Origin: Scalesia atractyloides
Lineage: Eukaryota > Streptophyta > Magnoliopsida > Asterales > Asteraceae
DNA: 64,000 nucleotides
Direction: 5' to 3'
Assembly: GCA_947069175.1 (NCBI GenBank)
Contig: CAMTDV010000017.1
Span: forward strand, 52,585,137 to 52,649,136
The notes under the pieces are model-generated. The model saw nothing but the letters and a program-made list of their open reading frames with translations. It was not told where the DNA came from and made no database searches. Positions 54,291-63,753 of this stretch are shown one piece after another. Each line of letters begins with the position of its first letter. The first letter of the stretch is position 1. A program made the translations under genes and the position numbers.

Positions 54291-54904
54291 CTGTGAACAT
54301 TGACGTAGTCTGTATGAAATCAAACAATGACAGTGAAGCGGTTGTGAAAAACGTGGTAAAGAATGTTTTAGGAAATGATTATGATGACAGCAGCTTTGAA
54401 AGCGCTATCTCAAGTTCGAACAACTCGGAATAACAATCCGAAGAGGACGATACATCATCAGAAAATAATCTAAGTGATGATCCTAACGTTGTCATGTACA
54501 AGGTTAAGGAATCTGATAGGTTATATTTCGATGATAGTTTTCCGATTCGAAGCGTTAAAGAAGATCAAATCGATAAATTGTTCAAACTTGTAGAAGTTTC
54601 GTCAGATGATCTTGAGATAAATGAAAAGAAGTTTTACTCGAAACCCAAAAGGAACTTTAACAACTACCGAAAGAATGGTGGTGATTATTCCTGAGAACAG
54701 GAGAGCAGGTTTGGGTTTGGAGGAAAACGAGGATGAATCAAAAAGGAACCAGAAGTCTCTATTTCACGAATACAAAGGTAAAAACATGAAGTTTGTGTAT
54801 GGGACGAATATGGTTCAAGAAGAAAGCTTGATCGGTAAGCAATCAAATGATGAATTCAAGAAAGAGAAAGAACTTTGGGACAAGGCTAAATCCGCAAGTT
54901 GAGT
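54291..54904 (+). pseudogene. Element F gag, acidic segment
   Basis: Asp/Ser/Glu-rich sequence with a stop near 54431, then YKVKESDRLYFDDSFPIRSV and QIDKLFKLVEVSSDDLEINE (54494-54694), SKPKRNFNNYR, a shift near 54680, and KFVYGTNMVQEESLIGKQSN to 54902. The same order is seen in B (17471-16870). Function unknown. Confidence 0.75.
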
Positions 54905-55511
54905 AAAACCCACTAGTGGACACTACCATGATACTCGGACTTGCTTTAAATGCAATGAAGTTGGTCACATTGCTCGTAAGTGTCTGAAGTTAAAGCCTGT
55001 TTATCACCGAAGAAAAACAGTTCCAGATGTTGAGAAACAAAAACAACCAGAGATTGTGAAACCAATCAAAATGTTAAAAAGAAACAAAGAATCTGAAATC
55101 GAAGTGAAACCTAAAACTAAAACAAAGTTTCAAAATTCAATTTTTGAAAAAGGTGAAACTTTAAAATCAAATGAAAACATAGATGCTAGATTCTATATCA
55201 AAAAGGCAAGAAGTAAATCACAATCCTGGGTTGCCAAAAAGAAAGTTGCTTCATCATTTGAAAGTCCAAAGTTTGTTTCAAAAATAACTGATAATGTCAA
55301 ATCAAATGAGTCAGTAATCAAAAATAATCTTTCAAAGTTAATTTTTTCAAAACCAACAAAGAAAGAAAAGGTCGAACAGTTTTCAAAGTTGACGTCGGAC
55401 AAAATGTTTGATGACAATTTTGATTATGATGATGGATTTGAAAGTGATTACGGTGATCTTTATCAAGTCAAACCCAAGACCAAAAAGGCTTGGGTTTCCC
55501 TATTCAAGTAG
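54905..55511 (+). pseudogene. Element F gag, second zinc knuckle and Lys-rich tail
   Basis: CFKCNEVGHIARKC at 54942-54983, intact, unlike B where the His is Arg. A Lys/Ser-rich tail then runs to 55511 (frame 55056-55511), ending KPKTKKAWVSLFK, which matches KTQKAWVALFN in B. It closes the gag just upstream of where the protease starts. Confidence 0.82.
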
Positions 55512-55779
55512 TTACTTTTCATGTGCAGGGGCCCTAAAAGATCCACATTGTCGAAGTATTAACTGGATAACAGAGCTTTCTGTCACTTAACTTATTCCAA
55601 AAATGTCACATCTTTGTCATTTTGAGGGGGAGAAGTTGAAAAGAAAATTTGTGAAAAACAAATTGTGAAAATCCACAACTTTGAACAAAACAGATTTTTA
55701 TGGCAAAACGATTTATTCTGTCAAGTAAATGATATTAATGATTTATTTGTTGAAACAGGTGCAGATGCAGATGTTAAAA
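55512..55779 (+). pseudogene. Element F protease remnant and pol deletion scar
   Basis: After gag, GCAGGGGCCCTAAAAGATCC corresponds to the protease entry of B, and LDNRAFCHLT stands where B has LDSGASRHMT, so the Asp remains but Ser-Gly is lost. From about 55600 the similarity to B protease ends. At about 55755 similarity resumes with the last pol codons of B (ETGADADVK against TGAEGEIEY; then GATCGGACAACGAGTTC). About 3.5 kb of pol is missing in between. A purine-rich GAGGGGGAGAAG lies in the scar at 55624. Confidence 0.75.
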
Positions 55780-57583
55780 AAAGGATCGGACAACGAGTTC
55801 TCGTGATCCTCGTTGGTTTGTTATCTTTTTAAGATAGAATTTCTTAAATCTAAAATCCAAAAATATGTTTTTGATTTTAGGGGAAGTAAGAAAAATATTT
55901 GAAAAATCAAAAACATATGAAAACGTTCAAAAAGTACAAAAACATTGAAAAAGACAAAAAGAATTTTGTGTTAAAAAGGAAATGATAGTACAGCAGTGGA
56001 CTATCACAGTATGCTAAAGAATTGTAAAGTTTAAAAGTGATAAACAAGTCTTACTGTGGATGTGTTGATAGGCTTTACACGTTTAGTAAATTGTTTCTGA
56101 GATATAAACTAAATTTTACAACTGCTTAATCTTGTGGATTAACATCTCTCGGATATATGGACTTAGTACTCTGAAATTTCGTTTGAGAGATTGCCTGATT
56201 CTGAGATACGGGGTCTTTATAGATAGTTGATATCTGGGGTATTATACCAGTTCTTCTGATTTTGCAGAAGAAATAGCCTAGAACTTCTATAATGCTTTTG
56301 CTATAAAACCCTAAACTGCATGCAAAACTGAAAAGAATCGAAAGATCTAATCATTTGTAGTGCTTAAAAGATTCCTTAATTGGAACACACCTTTAATTCG
56401 AGCCTTCATCTCTTTGTCGATACGGTGGTATTAACCTGAGCTCTCAAGGCTTCGCATTAACCCAGATACAGATATCAATTACGCTATACTCACCTGTAAG
56501 ATGAAATCTAGGGAATCTTGATACGGGAGTATATTCTGAGATGGAAACCATAGTTAAGTCAAGTTTCATAATTCATATCAAACATATCTTAGAACAATTG
56601 AGAAATGTGTCGAAGTTTAAGTGGACAAACATATCGACAATCTAGGTAAACGAGTTTAGAACTTAAAGTTATCAAAAGGTCAACGGTACTAGTGATATGT
56701 CTCAAACAACTGATATGATCCTTAGACATGAATTCACAAAAATATATCTGTAAATATGTTTGTACATAGTTTAATTGTTAAAAGTTCTGTACATATTTTT
56801 GTACATAGTTTAACTTGCTTTACAGATTAAAACCAAAAATATTTTTAGTGTGTTTTAGCATAAACTTTAAAAAATTTAAAAGATTTTGTTTCTTCGTTGG
56901 TTTCTACAAGCCAATGATGGAGAACGGTTCTTCGAAGTCTGGTAAGGTGCTATAATGGTGAAAATCTTAATAACATCTGTTAAAAACCAAAATGATCGAA
57001 AGTGATGAAAAGTTCATTAAATTGAAACTTTAAAATTGAAGAAAACATCGGTTTGTTCACAATGGGTCGAACCGATGTCATTAACTTGGACTTGGTAGAA
57101 AAAAATTGGTTAACCAAGGTCATTAACTTGGACTTGGTCAACTAAGTGGATTTCATATTTGAAAGTCATGTGAATGGTCAAGGTGTTAAATGAAAAAGTA
57201 TTCAAGGTCATTAATTTGAACTTGAATAACTAAATGATTTGAAAGATGAAAATGGAGATTAAAAATTGAAATGTTGATGTTACAAAATTTCAAAGTTTGA
57301 ATCTAAAATGTTTGTTTGAATGTCTAAGAACTTTGAAACAGGAAGTAAAATTTTAGAGGGAGCTGGATAAAACGGTGATTAAAGATACCAGAAAGTTCAA
57401 AACAAGGGGGAGTTTGAAGATTATAGCTAAAAGCTAGGGAGAGCATGGTGATTAAAGTTTTACCAAGACTAGCAAAAGAAATTGAAAAAATTGAAGATCA
57501 AAGACGTTAAAGTTATTCAAGACTAAAGATCAAGAGAATTTTAAAGACTCAGGAGCTTATTTGAAGTCAAATGACTACGGCAA
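55780..57583 (+). other. Element F 3' non-coding region
   Basis: Closely matches the minus strand of 12740-11482 in B up to about 57050, and is unique after that in this window. It has no ORF. Purine-rich motifs resembling polypurine tracts occur at 55880 (TTTTAGGGGAAG), 57403 (AACAAGGGGGAG) and 57434 (CTAGGGAGAG). Confidence 0.75.
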
Positions 57584-57599
57584 CATCCAAGGGGGAGTT
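57584..57599 (+). other. Polypurine tract of element F
   Basis: CCAAGGGGGAGTTT directly before TGTTGG of the 3' LTR. It primes plus-strand DNA. The same motif recurs at 50954-50966 inside the 5' LTR. Confidence 0.9.
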
Positions 57600-58117
57600 T
57601 GTTGGTGCATATGTCTGTTGCCTACGTCATTATATTAGAACAAGTCTAGACTGATCAAGAGCTTCTAAAGACTGATCAAGACAAAGACGATATTCGAGGA
57701 GGAGTGTGTTAGTACAATATGTCTATGTCTTAGTCTTGTATCGAGTATGTTTAGAATAGGTGAGATCGCGTTAGAAAACGTCGTATTCATGTATATGGGA
57801 GACCCAGTTCGCCCGGAATTATGATTGAAAGAACAAGTTCGGGCGAACCTCTTTAAGACAATTTCGCCCGAACTTGTCTATCCTAAGCGAACTTGGAAAC
57901 CTATAAATAGGTGAGTTGTGACCTCTCATTTGTAACTTTGGCACACTGACGGCGAAGCTCTGTCGGATCCGGAACTTGAACGTTTATGAATATTGATCAA
58001 TAAACAAACATTTAAAGAGTAATTCTTGTTATACGATTAACACTTCACATAGTTTCCGCCTAATTGAACGTTAGATACAAATCTTAGGTTCCTAAGCTCA
58101 CGAGGACGGTCCTATCA
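57600..58117 (+). repeat. 3' LTR of element F (518 bp)
   Basis: Matches 50860-51347 except for substitutions and an extra ~30-bp palindrome unit: palindromic sites are at about 57815, 57834 and 57859-57876, where the 5' LTR has two. Followed by the AAACA duplication. Confidence 0.93.
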
Positions 58118-58230
58118 AAACATTTGTTTTGTAAATCTGAGTAGTAAATCGTCTTGAAAGAAACCTTGTATGGTTTATATCTTTAATTAAAACTCAATGC
58201 GTGTCATTGTTTGAAAACATTTGTTCTAAG

Positions 58231-58343
58231 AAATTTAGATAAGTCCACGGTATGCAATACGATGAAAGCACTTATATATAGGAAGTACCAGCGGCGTATC
58301 CACCATGCTTTTATCACATTACACCGGTCATGTTATCTAAATT
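58231..58343 (-). promoter_or_regulatory. TATA-bearing hairpin in the element G LTR
   Basis: The outer arms AAATTTAGATAA and TTATCTAAATT pair; the inner arms GCAATACGATGAAAGCA and TTTTATCACATTAC pair loosely. TATATATA is at 58273-58280 and GGCGTATCCACC at about 58293. In homology with 2083-2201 the loop is almost unchanged while the arms differ. Confidence 0.65.
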
Positions 58344-60125
58344 ACTAATCATAAACAATTTGTTCATCGTCCATCGTTCCTTGTTATAAACCAATTATTC
58401 ATTATTCATCATTCCTTGTTATAGGCCAATCGTACAATCGTTCTTGTTTTAACTGTGAAAACTTTTGGTTGTTTTGTGAATACATTCAAACCTTTGTTGA
58501 CTTGTTCGAGACCACCCATCGGGTCTCTTAATCGTATAACAAACCACCAAAGGGTTTGTTACAAATACAGTTTCGGTCGCTTCCCAAACTTCCCCACAAA
58601 CCCCGGGAATTTTGGTAACGGGATTGTCAGTCCTAGGCACCGTAACTTACTATTGGTCGGCTTGGCCATTGTTAACGAATGGCATTCTTGTTATGGATAC
58701 AACGCACCAACAAGTTCGTTCACATTATTGAAATCATATTGTTTATATAAACCATAGCATTAATAATATGAAAGCTTGAAAAACATTTAGCACATATGGA
58801 TCACCCCAAAATATTTGCAAAACATAAAAGAGGGGAATTATGTACTCACTTGGGATTGCAAAGAAATCTTGAATCAAAAGAAAAACCAAAGCTCAAAGAT
58901 CCGAAATTTAGCGTGTCCTAAAAACGGGTAACTATGTAAATATCGGGACTTGAAATCGGAGGATTTGGATAGAACGAGCTCTTGGAAACCAAATGAGTGA
59001 TGGAACTCATATGAAATGGTTTAACAAAGTCTATATTCTGATTTGAAAAGGTTCCTAAGTGCTTTTGACCTGTTATGACCCGTTAAGGTAGTTTAAGCCA
59101 CTTTAACGTGTCATTTGCGTAAATATATGTTCGGATGCTTAGATATGTGTTATGATAAGTCTTTAATGCTTAAACATGTTTAAGAATGTTATTGATCAGA
59201 TTACATGTCAAAATTTATGTTACATATGCTTTTAGTTGATTTATTTGCAAAAAGGGCATTCTTTTCATTATTGAAGATCATAACAACTAATTATCATAAC
59301 ACTAATCAAATGATATGACCATAAGGTATAACCTTAGAGGGTTAGTCCCTATTCAACTATGGTCACAAATATGTATTTGGTTGGGTTCAAAGATCAACCA
59401 AACGGATCAGATTCGAAAGTCAAAGCGGTGGTGACAACCGTTCAACAAACGATCCTAGACAAACACCATACTAAAAGTGACGAGATAGACATGTTTTGTT
59501 ATGTCTAACTAAGTTGTAAAAGAGTTTTGGTACCAAAACAAACTATTTTGACACCCGAAAATTAGTTCCGTCATGAAATGTACATTTAACACATCATTGA
59601 CCAAAACTTTGACTTGTCAAAATGACTAGCAAATGTCGAAATCAGTAGGCATGATCACTAAGGACCATAACCATCAGGATTATGACCACATTAACAAGTT
59701 CAATTGGATTTTGTTTTGACAAATTTATGATCAAAATTGAAAGTCAAACAAAAGTCAAACTATTTGATTTTTAGCTTGATTATGCTCCAATAACTGAACA
59801 AGACTTGATTGAAACACTTACAAATACTTAGAGCAGCCAAGGAATCTTAGAGGAAAGCTCCATAGTGGTTTCAAACATCAGATTATTGCAGATTGGAGCA
59901 AGGATGAAGGTTGCAAAAGTTCAAATGGCTAAAAGCCGCTGCTATTTATAGTTGAATTGGATTAATATGAGTATTACATGTGTCCATGAGTCATCCCTGA
60001 AGTGGATTAGTGGCAATACACATGTTAGATGCAGAGAAGAGGGTGGCAAGTTCGTTTGCTTAGTCAATAAAGGAATTAACAAGAAGCTGCCACCTTGATT
60101 CAACAATTCTGATGAGCTGGGGACC

Positions 60126-60166
60126 CCTTACGGACTGTATGGGGATTTGCCTTACAGTCCGTAAGG
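60126..60166. repeat. Hairpin in the element G LTR
   Basis: CCTTACGGACTGTA (60126-60139) and TACAGTCCGTAAGG (60153-60166) are perfect inverted repeats of 14 bases around a 13-base loop. The place matches the palindrome at 9099-9119 in the element A LTR. Confidence 0.85.
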
Positions 60167-61029
60167 CCCTTGCAGGGGCTGAAGTTTCAGAATTGGCAGA
60201 AATAACCCCTGAACTTGTTTTTGACGCGTTTTGGCACTTCTAACACCCGTTAACCTCATTGTTAAGCTTTATAAGGACAATAAAGTATAGGGAACTTGAA
60301 ATGTGCTTAAAAATATCTTAGAAGGGGTTCGTTTGGTCGTACGGTTGCGGTTTTCGGTTAATTACGACGAAAATCGTATCGAACGCTTGCATGGCCGTAA
60401 AAGTGTAACAAATGATATTTTTGTGTTCCAATCATTAATATACAAGATTTTAATGATTAAAATTTTTTTTGGATATCCGTACATGTTGCGGATAACGAAA
60501 TACGCGAAAAGGCATAGTTTCACAGAATTTGCAAAATAGCCCCTGAAGTTGCATAAGCAGGTTTTTGCCATACCCAACCCTCCAAAACTTATTTATAAGT
60601 TATGTAAAGGTTATTTAAGGTATGTTTGGCTTATGAATTTTTTTTCGGAATGTGTGTCGCTACGAGAATCGGCACACTTTCGTAGTTTGTCGTAAATAGT
60701 CCCTGTGATCGAATAAACTTGTTTTTTGACATACCAAATCCTTCAAATTTATTTTTAAGTTATACAAAGGATATTGAGGGTATGTTATACTTGTGTCCTT
60801 GTTCCGAAGTGTACGTCGCGTTAAACTGATTACGTTTGCGTAACATTTTGCGATTTCGCTTCTAGAAGTTGTTTAAAAGTTCGGAATCGTGCAAGAATTG
60901 AATATGTACAATTGTCATGATATAAATTCAAAACTCATAAATAAAGCATAGGGAATTGAATATGTACAATTTCATTAATTGATAACTTTTTTGACATTGT
61001 TACAGATTCAAGACACCACAAATGTCATA

Positions 61030-61361
61030 GTCTCCCCTACTTCATAAAATTTCGTCCCGAAATTTAATTAGAGGAAACTTGTGAGAACAAATGTGGGTAT
61101 TTCGCTTTCATCTGATCCTTTCATTCCCAAGTAAATTATGGGCCATGTTTGGATTCCCAGCGAACTTTGACTATCGGAATTCGTCTTCGTTTAAGTTTCT
61201 TGACTTCACGGTCTAGAATCTCCACGGGTTTCTAGACAAAGTGCATTGTATCATCAACGTGAATTTCATCGAGTGGGATGTGAAGATTTGTGTTGGCTAA
61301 ACATTTCTTTAAATTGGACACGTGGAATGTTGGGTGAACGTTCCCGAGTTTAGGAGGTAGC
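61030..61361 (-). pseudogene. Element G polypurine tract and integrase C-terminus with chromodomain
   Basis: The purine tract is at 61030-61040. The reading above it has EKVAYRLELPPKLGNVHPTF, HVSNLKKCLANTNLHIPLDE (GPY/F module end), then HFV-stop-KPVEILDREVKKL, PIVKVRWESKHGP-stop-FTWE-stop, KDQMKAKYPHLF. So the chromodomain is present but holds three stops, at Glu or Trp/Arg-type positions of the family. No long open frame marks it, but the order matches 24936-24367 of D. Confidence 0.8.
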
Positions 61362-61796
61362 TCAAGTCGGTAGGCCACTTTTTCGATTCTTTAAACGATC
61401 TTGAATGGTCCAACGTATCATGGTGCAAGTTTTCCTTTCTTCCCAAATCTGACCACTCCTTTCCAAGGATACCTTGAGTAGGACATGATCACCAACTTGG
61501 AATTCCAAGGGCTTGCGTCGCTTGTCCGCATAACTCTTTTGATGACTTCTAGCTGTCAGAAAGTTATCGCGAATATGCTTGACTTTTTCGATTGTGTCGT
61601 GGATGAGTTCAGGTCCAGTAAACTGTGACTCTCCAACTTCATTCCAACAGACAGGTGAACGACATTTTCGACCGTATAGAGCTTCGAAAGGCGCCATGTT
61701 AATGCTGGCGTGATAACTATTGTTGTAAGAGAATTCGATCAACGGTAGATGCGAATCCCAACTACCACCAAAATCGATCACACAAGCTCTAAGCAT
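61362..61796 (-). pseudogene. Element G integrase C-terminal half
   Basis: 144 codons: LRACVIDFGGSWDSHLPLIE, FSYNNSYHASINMAPFEALYGRKCRSP (as MAPFEALYGRKC), CWNEVGESQFTGPELIHDT, YADKRRKPLEFQVGDHVLLKV. The frame shifts near 61460 at the RFGKxGKL motif and then reads nonsense to 61362. Directly upstream (61797-61858), in another frame, TDGQSERKIQTLE carries the catalytic Glu. Confidence 0.85.
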
Positions 61797-62152
61797 ATCC
61801 TCTAGTGTTTGTATCTTTCTCTCAGATTGTCCATCCGTTTGAGGATGATGAGCAGTGCTCAGATTGAGTTTGTTCCCATAGCAGATTGCATAGTCTTCCA
61901 GAAATGAGATGAGAACCGAGCATCTCTTTCAGATATGATGTTCAAAGGAACTCCATGACGAGATACAATATCATCAACATAGATTTTGGCAAGTTTGTCA
62001 GCAGAGAAATCCTCACGGATTGCTATAAAGTGTGCTGACTTTGTTAGACGATCAATGATTACCCAAATTGCATCATGACCTTTAGATGTATGCGGTAGCT
62101 TGGTAATGAGATCCATTGCAATGTTCTCCCATATCCAAACCGGTATTTCTAG
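61797..62152 (-). pseudogene. Element G integrase catalytic core
   Basis: Frame 62116-61859: MDLITKLPHTSKGHDAIWVI (first catalytic Asp), IDRLTKSAHFIAI, HGVPLNIISERDARFSSHF. In the family the second catalytic Asp is in ISDRD; here it is Glu, a change that usually abolishes activity. After GTN the frame shifts; NLSTAHHPQTDGQSER with the catalytic Glu follows in the next frame. Confidence 0.87.
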
Positions 62153-62644
62153 TTATTCCAATAAACCAGATGGATTATGATGCTCGGCCTTGACTTTTAG
62201 ACAAGTAAGGCAATTAGAAACATATAAGGCAATGTCATTCTTCATACCCGACCACCAATACTGGGTACGGAGATCCTTGTACATTTTTGTAGCACCAGGA
62301 TGAATTGAATAACGAGACCTATGAGCTTCGTCCATCGGTAGGGTATGGAGATTGTATTGATTCGGAACCCATAAACGGTTTATGTAGTATAGTAATCCAT
62401 CGTCTTTCGTTTCGAGTTGCAGTTCGAGTTGATGAGGTAGTTCGTTTTTCAACAAACCTTGGGTTACACAAGTGCATTGGGCTGCAAGAATAGGTGTTTG
62501 GATATCGGATTGAACTCGAACACAATGAAGCTTGACAAGTTCCTTACGACTAAGCGCGCTAGCCACAAAATTCGCCTTACCGGGATGGTAGCGAATTTCG
62601 CAGTCATAATCATTTAGGAGTTTGACCCAGCGTCGTTGTCTCAT
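62153..62644 (-). pseudogene. Element G RNase H end and integrase zinc finger
   Basis: 163 codons. Residues 1-35: WVKLLNDYDCEIRYHPGKANFVASALSRKE, where the family has VADALSR. Residues 75-155 reach the integrase finger: HRSRYSIHPGATKMYKDL, YWWSGMKNDIALYV and CLTC, with His, His, Cys, Cys all present. It stops at 62153 just after PSGLLE (Gln to stop in the next codons). Confidence 0.87.
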
Positions 62645-62656
62645 GTTCAGCTCCTT

Positions 62657-63262
62657 CTAATTGAATATATATTGGAGACTTTTGTGGTCTGTGAAAACCA
62701 CACACTTCGTGCCATAAAGATAGTGTCTCCAAATCTTGAGAGCAAAGACAACAGCTCCCAACTCAAGATCATGAGTTGTGTAATTCTTCTCGTGGACCTT
62801 CAGTTGTCTCGATGCGTAGGCTATGACTTTATCTCGTTGCATGAGAACGCAACCAAGGCCTAAATTCGACGCGTCACAATAAACCACAAAAGCATCATTG
62901 CGATCGGGTAAATACAAAATAGGACCATCACAGAGTTTCTGTTTCAGATTTTGGAAAGCTTCCTCTTGTTTAGGTCCCCACTCAAAAGGCTTATTCTTTT
63001 GAGTCAAAGTAGTGAGAGGAACCGTGATCTTTGAGAAGTTCGCAATAAATCGTTGATAGTAACCAGTAAGACCAAGAAATGAGCGAACTTCTATGGGAGT
63101 AGTGGGTGTTTTCCAATCCTTAATCGCAGCGATTTTGGAAGGATCCACATGAATACCTTGCTCATTGACAATGTGACCCAAAAACTGAACTTCTTTCAGC
63201 CAAAATTCACACTTGGAGAATTTGGCATATAATTGTTCTTTCTTTAGAAGTTCCATAGTCAA
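62657..63262 (-). pseudogene. Element G RT thumb and RNase H
   Basis: 201 codons without a break: LLKKEQLYAKFSKCEFWLKE, VQFLGHIVNEQGIHVDPSKI, FLGLTGYYQRFIANFSKI, KPFEWGPKQEEAFQNLKQKL, then RNase H with VVYCDASNLGLGCVLMQ (first Asp), ASRQLKVHEKNYTTHDLELG (Glu) and YLYGTKCVVFTDHKSLQ (Asp). The last residue before the stop, at 62657, is where QKELNMRQ should follow (a Gln codon is TAG). This is the best preserved RNase H in the window. Confidence 0.9.
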
Positions 63263-63753
63263 ACGAAGATATTGCTCGTGATCGGCTCGAGACTTAGAAT
63301 AAATAAGGATGTCGTCGATGAAAACGATGATGAACTTGTCTAAATAAGGTTTACAAACCGGTTCATCAAGTCCATGAATATAGCTGGAGCATTTGTCAAA
63401 CCGAAACGCATAACGGTGAACTCATAATGGTCATATCGAGTGCGGAAAGCAGTCTTAGGAATATCTTCCTCGTGAACAAGAAGCTGATGATACCCAGAAC
63501 GCAGATCGATCTTCGAAAAACATATAGCACCTTGTAACTGATCAAACAAATCATCAATGCGAGGTAGGGGATATCGATTTTTGATCGTGAGTTTGTTGAG
63601 CTCACGATAATCGATACACATACGGAAGGATCCATCCTTCTTTTTGCACAAATAAGACAGGAGCACCCTACGGAGAATAACTCGGATGAATGAAACCTTG
63701 GTCAGATAACTCTTGTAGTTGTTTCGATAACTCTTGCATCTCAGACGGTGCAA
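63263..63753 (-). pseudogene. Element G RT catalytic domain
   Basis: Frame 63753-63340: KKDGSFRMCIDYRELNKLTI, PRIDDLFDQLQGAICFSKIDLRSGYHQL with the first catalytic Asp, FTVMRFGLTNAPAIFMDLMNR. A one-base shift near 63358 follows, and the next frame (63340-63263) reads DKFIIVFIDDILIYSKSRAD with the intact catalytic Asp pair. A shift upstream near 63650 also breaks the WGAPVLF motif. Confidence 0.87.

Larger units (their letters stand above)
50860..58117 (+). mobile_element. Element F: Ty1/copia (SIRE type) with gag kept and pol deleted, inserted in the G LTR
   Basis: LTRs at 50860-51347 and 57600-58117, primer-binding site 51350, long gag 52003-55511, a short protease remnant, and then directly the 3' non-coding region, which matches that of B. 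Flanked by a perfect duplication AAACA at 50855-50859 and 58118-58122. About 3.5 kb of pol present in B is missing here. It is non-autonomous. Confidence 0.93.
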
